Shown: in pieces, positions 6,438 through 14,379 of the stretch | Layout: each line of letters starts with the position of its first letter | Position numbering within the stretch: position 1 is the stretch's first letter | IMG/VR virus record: IMGVR_UViG_3300036845_000086 | Span: 1-26,336 of that record | DNA: 26,336 nt | Strand: one strand, 5' to 3' | Origin: a virus | Notes under the pieces: model-generated | Database searches by the model: none | What the model was told of the DNA's origin: nothing | The model's input: only the letters and a program-made list of their open reading frames with translations | Position numbers and translations under genes: made by a program

Positions 6438-7793
6438 GTGGCTAATAACCTACTCACGATGAGCTATATCACCAATGAAGCTCTCGTGGTTTTGGAAAAT
6501 GAATTGGTGATCGCGAATCGAGTTGAGCGCCAGTACTCAAACGAATTCGCGCAGACCGGCGCAAAAATTGGCAACACTTGCAACATTCGCAGGCCCCCGC
6601 GCTACATCGGCACCTACGGTCCGCCGCTGAACGTTGAGGACAGCAACGAAACCTTTGTCCCGGTCCCGCTGATATTCCAATTCCACGTGGACGTGCAATT
6701 CACCACGCAAGATTTGGCGCTCTCGATGGACATGTTCAAAAAGCGCATCTTGCGTCCGCAGATTGCCACCGTGGCGAATCGCATCGATTCGGACACCGCG
6801 CAGTATGCGTACCTGAACACCGCGACCACCTTGGGCCAATTCGGTGTCTCCCCGGCAAGCTATAAGATTTTCTCAGATGCGCGTGCGTATCTCGCATCCG
6901 AAGCATGCCCGACTGAGGGCGAGAAAAATTGCGTGCTGGACCCCGTGTCCATGTCGGCGGCGACGGATGCGGTCAAAGGTCTCTTCAATCCGCAAGCGCA
7001 GATTGGCGAGTACGTAGAAAAGGGTTTGGTTGCGCGGCAATTCGCGGGGCTCGATTGGTGGGAGGATCAGAACATCCCCACCATGATCACGGGCGCGCAA
7101 GGTGGCGCACCGACCGTGACCGCGACCCCATCGGGCACCGCGCTACTCACCACCGGGTGGGCGCAGCAAGGCACCTTGGCTACGGGTGGCTGGACTGCCA
7201 GCACTGGCGTGGTGAAGGTCGGCGATACGATTCAGATTGCCGGTGTCTTCCCGGTCAATCCGCAGAACCGCAGCCAGTACGGCAAAATCTTGAAGCAATT
7301 CGTGATACTGCCGCCCGGTGGCTTTGTCACCCCGCCGAACGGCGCAGCGGTGCCGGGGCTTACCTTTGGTGCGGCGACTCTCACCAATGGCACGTTCAAT
7401 CCGGCGACCGGTGTTTACACCTCAACCGCTGGCGGCTTGCTGACTTTGACCATCGGTGAAGCGGTTATCTCTGGCGGACAATTCCAGAACGTAACTGCCG
7501 CGCCCGGTGTGTCTGCGGTCATCACCGTGAACGGTGGTACTAGCAACGCGAATACCACCAGCCCGCAAGGCTTGGTGTTCCACAAATATGCGTTCGCTCT
7601 CGCGTTCGCGGATTTGCCATTGCCGCAAGGTGTTGAGATGGCGGTGCGTGCTTACGATGATGAGGATGTAGGCATGTCCATTCGCTGCGTTACGCAGTAC
7701 ACCATCAACAACGACGCAGAACCGACACGGTGTGATGTGTTGTACGGACCCGCGTCGCTCTATCGTTCACTCGGCATTCGAATCGCCGGATAA
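6438..7793 (+). CDS. Major capsid (coat) protein, P22 gp5-like
   Basis: The GTG at 6438 follows a TAGGAG ribosome-binding site (6425-6430). The 451-residue product has P22 coat features. The N-terminus NNLLTMSYITNEALVVLENE and RVERQYSNEFAQTGAKIGNT matches the N-arm, and the HK97-fold core includes VQFTTQDLALSMDMFKKRIL (87-106). The C-terminus includes AYDDEDVGMSIRCV and ends ASLYRSLGIRIAG. Roughly residues 222-390 form a Gly/Thr-rich beta region where P22 coat carries its I-domain, with GDTIQIAGV (262-270) matching the P22-type start of that insert. Many copies build the icosahedral shell. A strong initiation site on a GTG and its place after the scaffold fit high late expression. Confidence 0.92.
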   Translation: MANNLLTMSYITNEALVVLENELVIANRVERQYSNEFAQTGAKIGNTCNIRRPPRYIGTYGPPLNVEDSNETFVPVPLIFQFHVDVQFTTQDLALSMDMFKKRILRPQIATVANRIDSDTAQYAYLNTATTLGQFGVSPASYKIFSDARAYLASEACPTEGEKNCVLDPVSMSAATDAVKGLFNPQAQIGEYVEKGLVARQFAGLDWWEDQNIPTMITGAQGGAPTVTATPSGTALLTTGWAQQGTLATGGWTASTGVVKVGDTIQIAGVFPVNPQNRSQYGKILKQFVILPPGGFVTPPNGAAVPGLTFGAATLTNGTFNPATGVYTSTAGGLLTLTIGEAVISGGQFQNVTAAPGVSAVITVNGGTSNANTTSPQGLVFHKYAFALAFADLPLPQGVEMAVRAYDDEDVGMSIRCVTQYTINNDAEPTRCDVLYGPASLYRSLGIRIAG

Positions 7794-7805
7794 AGGAGAA
7801 ATATT

Positions 7806-8267
7806 ATGCCTTCAGTAAATCCAGGACCGGCGACCACCAGCAATGCCAATGCTGTGGCGGCTTATGTGCCGGTCAACACTGTCACCAATTCCAACCCGAC
7901 ACTGACGAATGGTTTGCGACTGATTGCGGAAGCTCGCGCCATGTCACTCGCTGGCACTGGTGATGCGGCGAATATGCCGATCATCAATTGTGGCACCTAC
8001 ATTGTTGAATTCATCATTGTAGGTAACGCAGTCGGCGGCTCTGCGGCGGCGGGCAATATCACACTCAATACGGGGCCAGCGGTTACCGGAACGCAGTTCC
8101 GTGCTGCGGGTGTCCTCGCGGGTGTGACCGGGCCAACCACTGGCGTAGCACAGACTGTCACCAGCGGTAGCGTCATCAACAGCGCGCAAAGCATTTACGT
8201 GAATGTAAGTGCTGCGGTAGCTGGCGTCACCGTCGATGTCTTTGTCTACGGCTTCGATACGACCTAA
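7806..8267 (+). CDS. Small beta-rich head-region protein, 153 aa
   Basis: The ATG at 7806 has a strong AAAGGAG ribosome-binding site and lies 12 nt after the coat stop, so it should be made at high level with coat. The 153-residue product is rich in A, G, T, N and V. After an N-terminal segment of Pro, Asn and Ala it has alternating hydrophobic strands (CGTYIVEFIIVGNAV, NITLNTG, SIYVNVSAAVAGVTVDVFVY). This composition fits a beta-sandwich capsid decoration or fibre-type protein, but no family is recognised by name. It is the last gene before the intrinsic terminator, so coat and this protein may share a transcript end. A capsid-stabilising role is an inference from position only. Confidence 0.7.
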   Translation: MPSVNPGPATTSNANAVAAYVPVNTVTNSNPTLTNGLRLIAEARAMSLAGTGDAANMPIINCGTYIVEFIIVGNAVGGSAAAGNITLNTGPAVTGTQFRAAGVLAGVTGPTTGVAQTVTSGSVINSAQSIYVNVSAAVAGVTVDVFVYGFDTT

Positions 8268-8290
8268 GCCGAAGTCCGATTGTCTGCCTC

Positions 8291-8318
8291 GGGGCGGCTT
8301 TTGCCGCCCCTTTTTTTT
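8291..8318 (+). terminator. Strong intrinsic terminator after the head genes
   Basis: A perfect 8-bp GC stem, GGGGCGGC (8291-8298) pairing with GCCGCCCC (8303-8310), closes a TTTT loop and is followed by eight Ts (8311-8318). It begins 23 nt after the 153-aa gene stop. It should end or attenuate head-gene transcripts, with tail genes continuing by read-through or antitermination. Confidence 0.93.
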
Positions 8319-8329
8319 GGGAGTAATCC

Positions 8330-8677
8330 ATGCCATCCGCATCACTTCAAACGGGCAACGGTCGATTCGACACTGCCATCCAATTCAACATCACACCCCC
8401 GGTCAGCCTTGCGGCTGGCGCGACAGTCACATCCACCTACACCATTCCGGGCCTTGCCATCGGCGATATCGTCACCGAATGCTTCCAATCCGCGCAGCCC
8501 GTCGCCACGACTACCCTTTCCATTTGGGTATCAGCCGCGAATACCTTGAGCGTTCAATGGTTCAATTCAACGCTTGCGGCCAGTAGCGCCAGCCCGGTGG
8601 CTATCACGACGCTATTTGAAGTCTTCCGGCCCGAAGTACTGCCGGTCCTGAGTCAATTACCTTCCTCAATCTTTTAA
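8330..8677 (+). CDS. Small beta-sandwich structural protein, 115 aa
   Basis: The ATG at 8330 is preceded by GGGAG (8319-8323), directly after the terminator T-run. The 115-residue product has a pattern common in small phage virion proteins: an Ala/Thr strand region ending in a PGL-IGD turn (TYTIPGLAIGDIV), then VSAANTLSVQWFNSTLAAS, and a closing strand ITTLFEVFRP. The VSAANT-V-x-x-x-N segment followed by a final F-V/F-x-x strand is typical of beta-sandwich proteins coded near phage capsid or tail genes. The precise role is unknown; it may be a decoration or adaptor protein. No charged catalytic cluster is visible. Confidence 0.7.
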   Translation: MPSASLQTGNGRFDTAIQFNITPPVSLAAGATVTSTYTIPGLAIGDIVTECFQSAQPVATTTLSIWVSAANTLSVQWFNSTLAASSASPVAITTLFEVFRPEVLPVLSQLPSSIF

Positions 8678-8686
8678 GGCACTGCC

Positions 8687-9043
8687 ATGGAAACACGTCG
8701 CTTTGCGCCGCTGTATTCGCCCTCCGCTGGTGGGGTGGGCGGCACCTTACTTCCTACCGTCAATGTCACCGCTGGTGTCGCGGCTACCGCGTCTACCCAA
8801 TTCCCTGGCATGAGCATCAATCAATTCGTTCAAATTCTCATCACCAATCAAACCACGACTTGGGCCTATGTGAATTTTGGCGTTTTTGGTGCCGTGGTCG
8901 CGGCCACTCTCGCAAGCTCCTTGCCCGTTGCGCCTAACTCAAGCGTGATTGTCAGTGTCAATGGTGAGGTGACCGGTGCGAGTGTGATTCTCGCGGCAAC
9001 CGGCGCAGGCACCGTGTCCTTTACGCGTGGTGAAGGCATCTAG
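8687..9043 (+). CDS. Small beta-rich hypothetical virion protein, 118 aa
   Basis: The ATG at 8687 lies 9 nt after the previous stop, with TTAAGG upstream. The 118-residue product (METRRFAPLYSPSAGGVGGT...) is poor in charge and rich in V, T, A, S and G, with repeated short strands such as INQFVQILITNQTTTWAYVN and SSVIVSVNGE. It resembles the neighbouring 115-aa protein in composition but not in obvious sequence. The stop TAG at 9041-9043 overlaps the GTG of the next gene, indicating coupling. No domain is recognised. Presence in a run of beta-rich late genes suggests a structural role. Confidence 0.65.
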   Translation: METRRFAPLYSPSAGGVGGTLLPTVNVTAGVAATASTQFPGMSINQFVQILITNQTTTWAYVNFGVFGAVVAATLASSLPVAPNSSVIVSVNGEVTGASVILAATGAGTVSFTRGEGI

Positions 9044-10521
9044 TGTCGCAGCAAGTTATCAGCACCGGCACGGGACCCAACACCGGCACGGGTGATCCTG
9101 GCTTTACCGCATGGACCAAAGCGAATGCGAATTTCACGGAACTGTATGGATTGATTGGCGGCGGCGGCACACCTACGTTCTCATCAGTTACCGTCAATGC
9201 GGGCCCCGTTATCGGCGGTATCAATGTAGGCGCGGCCATCACCATCAACGGAATATCGACGGTCGGCAATGTTGAAGAGTTTATTGTTGGAAATTTAAAC
9301 AATCAGTGGCAAGGCCTTTTTACTCGCAACATCAACGCCGGTATTGCGGCAGTGAATTTGCTTGAGGTTGGCAATGACACAGTTAGTCAAGAATTAGTCC
9401 TTTACAACACTTCAACGGGCTACACCGGTACGACTAATTTTGTGACCGGGCCAAGTGCCGGTATCGGTGGTGGTGGCTCTGCGTCTCAACGCATTCTTAC
9501 CGTTGGCCCGTGTTATCGGCAGGACCAAGGCACCGGATTGCATACGTGGGTATCAACTACCAATGTCACGCGCATGACCATTCCCACAACGGGTGGCTTG
9601 AACATTGCGCAACCAACTTCCGGCGCAGTGCTAACCACTCAGGCCACCGCTGGCAATTCAGCAATCATCCAGGGGCTTGATGCCACTGGCGTGAATACTG
9701 TCGCGTTTCAGGCAGGAGCCGCGCAAGGGTTTATTGGTTCAGTATCCAATACGGGCTTTGGCATTTTCACAAACAATATCAACCGACTCACGTTTGATAA
9801 TGCTGGCAATGGCATCTTTGGTGGCACTGCCATCACCGGTGGCCTGACCATCACCGTAAACAATACAAGCGCCGTCAATGGGGACATAGCCCGCATACAA
9901 GTTATTTCCAATGCAAGCGTTGTGGGCTTGTATGCTGTAAACGCGGCAACCACTACACCAGTTATCGCGAATGGTCCCACCGGGGCGCAATCAGTGTTGC
10001 GCAATCTTGGCAGCTTTCCGCTGGTGTTTGGCGTTAACAACACCTACGCGGGTCAAATCCTTTCTAGTGGTGGTTGGGTAATACCATCGAACGCCACCAA
10101 TACGCCGATGACGATAAGCAGCAATGGCGTCACTGACGTGCTGCATTTGGACACGGATTCTGGCGGCAGATTTTGTACTCAGTTGTTTATGAATAATGCG
10201 TCGATTAGGGGGCAAGTGTTTTGGGATCAAACCACGGCCACCTTCAACATGGGCTCCGCTGTCGCGGGTGCCGTAACCAATATCCGAAGCGGCAATAACG
10301 TTGTTGCCATCACGATGCCAGCGGCGGGAGGAACAACAGTCAATGGCGCGATGGCAATGAATGGCCAAACGCCATATGCGGGTTCCGCAGGATGGGGCAC
10401 GCCGACTGGGACCGGCGTTATCGCAAGCTTTCCCGGCGCATCAGCAACCCTAGTGCAATGCTCGCAAGCTATTGCCACAATCATTGCGATCCTGAAAAAC
10501 TTTGGCGTGATGCAAGCGTAA
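9043..10521 (+). CDS. Fibre-like structural protein, 492 aa
   Basis: A GTG start overlaps the preceding TAG. The N-terminus NTGTGDPGFTAWTKANANFT plus ELYGLIGGG is the short anchor-like opening common in phage tail fibre proteins. The middle is a long Gly/Asn/Thr/Val repeat-rich beta region with fibre-type phrases (TRMTIPTTGGLNIAQPTSGA; LTFDNAGNGIFGG). The last 21 residues, VQCSQAIATIIAILKNFGVM and following, form a short helix like the terminal trimerisation helix of many phage fibres. It probably forms a trimeric adhesin or head/tail appendage. Its location, between coat-proximal genes and the gp4-like gene rather than with the fibres at 18.8-21.4 kb, is unusual. Receptor specificity cannot be inferred. 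Confidence 0.72.
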   Translation: MSQQVISTGTGPNTGTGDPGFTAWTKANANFTELYGLIGGGGTPTFSSVTVNAGPVIGGINVGAAITINGISTVGNVEEFIVGNLNNQWQGLFTRNINAGIAAVNLLEVGNDTVSQELVLYNTSTGYTGTTNFVTGPSAGIGGGGSASQRILTVGPCYRQDQGTGLHTWVSTTNVTRMTIPTTGGLNIAQPTSGAVLTTQATAGNSAIIQGLDATGVNTVAFQAGAAQGFIGSVSNTGFGIFTNNINRLTFDNAGNGIFGGTAITGGLTITVNNTSAVNGDIARIQVISNASVVGLYAVNAATTTPVIANGPTGAQSVLRNLGSFPLVFGVNNTYAGQILSSGGWVIPSNATNTPMTISSNGVTDVLHLDTDSGGRFCTQLFMNNASIRGQVFWDQTTATFNMGSAVAGAVTNIRSGNNVVAITMPAAGGTTVNGAMAMNGQTPYAGSAGWGTPTGTGVIASFPGASATLVQCSQAIATIIAILKNFGVMQA

Positions 10522-10875
10522 ATGTTGCCGCAGTGGTCTGCCGATAACGCGTACATCACGGCGGACGGTAAACAGACATTGGCGTTTCCGGCTGTCGGAA
10601 TGTGGACGGCGGACGGCGCGCTACCGCAGAACTTCTACCCACTGCCAATGTTCACGTTGACTGGTTTGTCCTGGTATCAGGCCACGCAAATATTGCTGGC
10701 CAATGACTTGGTGCCAGCGCAGCCACTATCAATCAGAGTTTTGAATAACCCTGCGGGCTACGTTTGGTCGCAGTTCCCTGCGGCGGGTGTCGTTGTTCCG
10801 CCGCTCGAACAAGTCACGCTCACAGTAATTCGTCACGGGCACCTTGTTGCCTACTCATACGATGGGACGGTCTAA
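10522..10875 (+). CDS. Small protein with PASTA-like domain, 117 aa
   Basis: The ATG at 10522 immediately follows the fibre-like gene stop, and the stop at 10873-10875 abuts the next ATG. Residues 43-103 follow the PASTA pattern: a G-x-S/T-x-x-x-A helix (LTGLSWYQATQILLANDL), a turn, then VWSQFPAAGVVVPPLEQVTL and TV. This is the V-x-x-Q-x-P-x-x-G-x-x-V-x-x-G/L-x-x-V-x-L-x-V signature. PASTA domains are best known from penicillin-binding proteins and Ser/Thr kinases, where several bind muropeptide or beta-lactam, and they also occur in phage proteins. Here it may be a virion component that touches peptidoglycan or simply a structural fold. No catalytic domain or signal peptide accompanies it. 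Confidence 0.65.
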   Translation: MLPQWSADNAYITADGKQTLAFPAVGMWTADGALPQNFYPLPMFTLTGLSWYQATQILLANDLVPAQPLSIRVLNNPAGYVWSQFPAAGVVVPPLEQVTLTVIRHGHLVAYSYDGTV

Positions 10876-11850
10876 ATGGCTACAGCGCTAGACATCATTC
10901 AAGGCGCGTTGCTCAACATCAATAGCTATTCGCCCGGTGAAACGGTAAGCCCTGCGGATGCCAAAGTCGGGCTTGATGCGCTCAATGACTTGCTTGAAAG
11001 CCTCGCGAATGATGAGTGTTTCATGTACACGCAAGTGGAAACCATTTTCCCTTGGATAGCGGGACAGTATCAGTACACGGTAGGCCAGCCGACTGGCGGC
11101 ACGTTCTTAGGCACAGTGACCGGTGGCAGTAATGTGGTGACCGGCATTGCGCCGTTTCCCACTGATCTAGGCTTTGGCGCAGTACTCACCGATCAGGGCA
11201 ACGTGTTGACCGGGGGCACCAAGCTCGCGCCGATCCCCATTACCGTGGTATCGACCACCCCAACCACCATCATCCTATCGGGCCCCGCGACCGCTACCCC
11301 CTCGATCAACCCCGACTCGATCAGCTACACCGTCCCCGGCAACATCCCGATGGTGCGTCCTTTGCGTTTCCGCAGTGGCTTTACGAGGGCCACCACATCA
11401 GGTAATTCGAACCTGGACTATGCATTCGAGTTGGTGTCATTCGACCGGTACAAGGAAGAGCTACTTAAAAACATTCAAGGGCCATGGCCGATTGTCGCGA
11501 GCTATCAGCCGACCTTTCCCTATGGAACGCTGTACGTCTACCCCGCGCCATCGGCTTCCTATACCGGTCACATTTTTTCGGACTTGATCATCACGAATTA
11601 CCCGACCACGGGAACCAATTATTCATTGCCGCAAGGCTACTCGCGTGGCTTGAAAAAATTGCTGGCGCTTGAGCTTGCGCCGACCTACGGCAAGACACCA
11701 TCACCGCAGTTGATCACGCAAGCGAAGGAAGCCAAGGAGTTGATCAAGGCGACGAACGATACCCCGGTGGTGGCGCTGCGCTTTGATACTGCGATTGTCC
11801 GGTCTCAAACCAATGACGCGGGCTGGATCATGCACGGTGGTTTTTATTAA
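10876..11850 (+). CDS. Tail accessory factor, P22 gp4-like head completion protein
   Basis: The 324-residue product begins MATALDIIQGALLNINSYSP with ADAKVGLDALNDLLESLAND following, the helical N-terminus typical of P22 gp4-like head-tail connector proteins, which bind the portal ring and start tail assembly. QVETIFPWIAGQYQYTVG (53-70) and VRPLRFRSGFTR (160-171) also fit this family. Residues about 77-153 form a separate beta module (GTVTGGSNVV, AVLTDQG, PTTIILSGPATAT) inserted between them; the same type of module occurs in the next gene. Order portal, scaffold, coat, gp4, gp10 supports the call. The TAA at 11848-11850 shares a base with the ATG of the gp10-like gene. Confidence 0.8.
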   Translation: MATALDIIQGALLNINSYSPGETVSPADAKVGLDALNDLLESLANDECFMYTQVETIFPWIAGQYQYTVGQPTGGTFLGTVTGGSNVVTGIAPFPTDLGFGAVLTDQGNVLTGGTKLAPIPITVVSTTPTTIILSGPATATPSINPDSISYTVPGNIPMVRPLRFRSGFTRATTSGNSNLDYAFELVSFDRYKEELLKNIQGPWPIVASYQPTFPYGTLYVYPAPSASYTGHIFSDLIITNYPTTGTNYSLPQGYSRGLKKLLALELAPTYGKTPSPQLITQAKEAKELIKATNDTPVVALRFDTAIVRSQTNDAGWIMHGGFY

Positions 11851-13580
11851 TGTACGCGGGGCAAGACTTCGGATTCGTAGGCGGCTCCTACGAAGCGCCA
11901 GTGACTTTGCAGGACGCGCAACGCCTCATCAATTGGTACGTGGAAGTGGACCCGATGCCGACTGCCAAGGAGCAATTGGCATTGCTCGGCTGTCCTGGCT
12001 TGAACCCCGTGGCCAGCACCATCACCGGCCAAGTGCGCGGGATGTGGGTGCTACCAGGATCGCAACAAGCCTTGGTGGTGGTGAGTAACCGCGTTTACTT
12101 GATGACCATCACCGTGCCTGCGACGCAGACATCAATACCGCAATACGCGGTAGCGCAGGTAGGCACGTTGCTGACTAACAACGGGCCGGTATGCATCCGC
12201 GACAACGGAGTTTTGCAAAACGGTTTCGGCGGCTACGCGGTCATCGTTGACGGACAATTCGGCTATTACTACTTGCTGTCGGGCACACCGCAAACGGTGG
12301 TGTTCACCGCAAACGTTTCAACCGGCAGTAATCAATTGGTATTCAGCGGCGGCTTGCCCACGGGGTTGATTGTTTCTCCCTCGGCAGTGCTGACGGATTC
12401 GGGAAGCGCAATCCCCGCAGGTACGGTGTTCACTGCGGTGAATACTGTTTCTCTCACCGCAACGATGTCGCAGAACGCAACCAACACAATCACGGGCGAT
12501 ACGATCACGCTGACGATTGCGCCTTTCGGGCAAATCACGGACCCCGGTTTTCTGGGTGCTGACCGTATCGCGTTTATCGAAGGGTGGTTGATATTCAACG
12601 ACCCGCAGACGCGGACCTTCTACACCACGGGCCCCGTGCCGTATTCGATTCTGTTTCCGGGGTCGTTCTTCGCACTGAAAGACTCTTCAACCGACAATCT
12701 CATAACACTATTTGAGAACAATAGAGAACTCTGGCTAGTCGGAGAACGTACCTCGGAAGTTTGGTTCAACGCGGGTGGTGCGAACTTTGCTTTCCAGCGC
12801 ATCCCTGGCGTGGGCCCACAAATTGGTTGCGCGGCGGTTCACTCTATTACGCGCAGCGGTGCCACGTTGCTATGGCTTGGCCGCAATGAGCAAGGCCAGA
12901 ACATCGTAGTAATGACCAATCAGTACACGTTCACGCGTATCTCAACGCATGCGGTGGAACATGCGATTGCGACTTACCCCGTGGTCAGTGACGCCATTGG
13001 CTACGGCTATGAGGAAGATGGGCACTTGTTCTACATGCTCACTTTCCCGACTGCGGATGTGACGTGGTGTTTCGATATGACTGCGGGGGTATGGCACCAG
13101 CGGGCGAGCTATACGCCGACCACCGGCCAGTTCCACCGGCATCGCTCGAATTGCTTTATGGACTTCGGCGATGTGCGCCTAGTCGGCGATTATCAGACGG
13201 GTCAAGTACACCAAATGTCGCGCAGCCTTTATAGCGATGCCGGTGCGCCGCTGGTATGCATCCGCCGCACCCCGCACGTATGGCAGAAATCCAGCCGCGA
13301 ACGCGTGTTTTGTTCGCAGCTACAAATCGAGTTTACCCCCGGTGTCGGACTGCAAACCGGCCAGGGGTCGGACCCGCAAATGATGCTTAGGTGGTCCGAT
13401 GATGGTGGCTTTACGTGGTCCACCGAACATTGGTCCACCATCGGCAAGGTAGGCCGCACGCGTAACCGCGCCATCTTTCGGCTACTGGGCCATGCGCGTG
13501 ATCGGGTATGGGAAGCCTCATTCTCTGACCCCGTACAGCGCGACATCATTGGCGCAACACTCTTCGCGGAAGCAGCGTAA
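11850..13580 (+). CDS. Tail hub / packaged DNA stabilisation protein, P22 gp10-like
   Basis: The 576-residue product follows the gp4-like gene with a TAATG overlap. Its start has the family pattern of a flexible lead followed by QRLINWYVEVDPMPTAKEQL and LLGCPGLNPV, like the NxxP...K...L-x-x-PG opening of P22 gp10. It then continues as a beta-propeller-like chain (WVLPGSQQALVVVSNRVYLM; ADRIAFIEGWLIFNDPQTRT; ENNRELWLVGERTSEVWFNA; VWHQRASYTP; GDYQTGQVHQMS). In P22, gp10 caps the gp4-portal assembly, prevents DNA loss and anchors tailspikes. Residues about 152-222 form a beta insert sharing features with the insert in the gp4-like protein. Conserved size and position make the call firm, though detailed folding is inferred. 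Confidence 0.85.
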   Translation: MYAGQDFGFVGGSYEAPVTLQDAQRLINWYVEVDPMPTAKEQLALLGCPGLNPVASTITGQVRGMWVLPGSQQALVVVSNRVYLMTITVPATQTSIPQYAVAQVGTLLTNNGPVCIRDNGVLQNGFGGYAVIVDGQFGYYYLLSGTPQTVVFTANVSTGSNQLVFSGGLPTGLIVSPSAVLTDSGSAIPAGTVFTAVNTVSLTATMSQNATNTITGDTITLTIAPFGQITDPGFLGADRIAFIEGWLIFNDPQTRTFYTTGPVPYSILFPGSFFALKDSSTDNLITLFENNRELWLVGERTSEVWFNAGGANFAFQRIPGVGPQIGCAAVHSITRSGATLLWLGRNEQGQNIVVMTNQYTFTRISTHAVEHAIATYPVVSDAIGYGYEEDGHLFYMLTFPTADVTWCFDMTAGVWHQRASYTPTTGQFHRHRSNCFMDFGDVRLVGDYQTGQVHQMSRSLYSDAGAPLVCIRRTPHVWQKSSRERVFCSQLQIEFTPGVGLQTGQGSDPQMMLRWSDDGGFTWSTEHWSTIGKVGRTRNRAIFRLLGHARDRVWEASFSDPVQRDIIGATLFAEAA

Positions 13581-13918
13581 TGCCCTCATCGTTTCGAGTG
13601 GTGCCTACGTTTTCGCAGGCCATCACTCCTGGCTATAAAAACGATTCGGTTTGGTATCGATATTTCCAAGCGGCGGATAGCGGTGAGCCGCCAGCGAATG
13701 AAAGTCCGATCACGGTTACCAATTCACCCTTTTCATTCGTCGCCCCCTCGCAAGGGTTCGTGATGATATCGGGCGGCACGGTGAGCTTGGTCCAGTTCAA
13801 TCGCTCTGGCACCAACATCAACACCGGACAAACGAACGGCACTTATCCCGTGTCATTGGGCGACACCATCCGCGTGACCTTCTCAGGCAAACCGGTGATG
13901 ACCTTTGTACCAACATGA
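13580..13918 (+). CDS. Small beta-rich structural protein, 112 aa
   Basis: The ATG at 13580 overlaps the gp10-like stop (TAATG). The 112-residue product has PFSFVAPSQGFVMISGGTVS, then INTGQTNGTYPVSLGDTIRV and TFSGKPVMTFVPT. The segment G-x-V-x-x-x-x-x-x-R-x-G ... G-x-x-x-L-x-x-G-D-x-I-x-V-x-x-x-x-x-P-x-M-x-F is frequent in small beta-sandwich phage virion proteins encoded near tail genes. P22 has its needle gene (gp26) near this site, but this protein is too short and lacks the long coiled coil of gp26. A minor tail or head-completion component is plausible. It overlaps the next gene by 4 nt (ATGA). Confidence 0.68.
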   Translation: MPSSFRVVPTFSQAITPGYKNDSVWYRYFQAADSGEPPANESPITVTNSPFSFVAPSQGFVMISGGTVSLVQFNRSGTNINTGQTNGTYPVSLGDTIRVTFSGKPVMTFVPT

Positions 13919-14379
13919 AAGAAATCCAAACCATTCCCAATTGGGATGCGCTACCCGGCTCACTCGAATGGAAAGAGAAAATTGCATACCTCACGGTGCA
14001 ATTCCTAAAGCTCGACCAAACCGAGTGCCCTGTTTCACACACATTCGAGAACGGGGTTTATATCAGGCGAATGGTGATCCCGGCACAAACGCTATTTCTG
14101 GGACGCGCCCATACCTATGGACATGAGTGCGAATTGGTATCGGGGTCTCTCATCCACATTTCACCGGAAGGTAAGCGCTATCTGGACGCGCCTTTTGCGA
14201 TGCATACCACTCCTGGATATCACATGGTTCTTTTCACTGTGACTGAAGTAGTGGGCATCACGCGCCACCCGAATCCCGATGAGTGCCGCGATATCGATTT
14301 TCTTGAGAACGATATTTTCGAACCCCTTGGTGAACTCATTCACTTGGGTGAGATGGTAGAAACGAGGTTATTGCTATGA
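13915..14379 (+). CDS. Cupin-fold-like phage protein, 154 aa
   Basis: The ATG at 13915 is ATGA-coupled to the preceding gene. Residues 50-116 follow a cupin-like beta-barrel pattern: IRRMVIPAQTLFLGRAHTYG, then a G-x-x-x-x-x-x-P-x-G segment (SGSLIHISPEGKRYLDAP), and TTPGYHMVLFTVTEVVGITR. H66 and H70 lie where a cupin metal site might be, but a complete metal-binding set is not evident. Short cupin-like proteins occur in many podoviral late operons with unknown function. The C-terminal part (PDECRDIDFLENDIFEPLGE) is acidic and similar in style to others of this group. It sits between tail-assembly and ejection genes and ends ATGA-coupled to the next gene. Confidence 0.65.
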   Translation: MKEIQTIPNWDALPGSLEWKEKIAYLTVQFLKLDQTECPVSHTFENGVYIRRMVIPAQTLFLGRAHTYGHECELVSGSLIHISPEGKRYLDAPFAMHTTPGYHMVLFTVTEVVGITRHPNPDECRDIDFLENDIFEPLGELIHLGEMVETRLLL

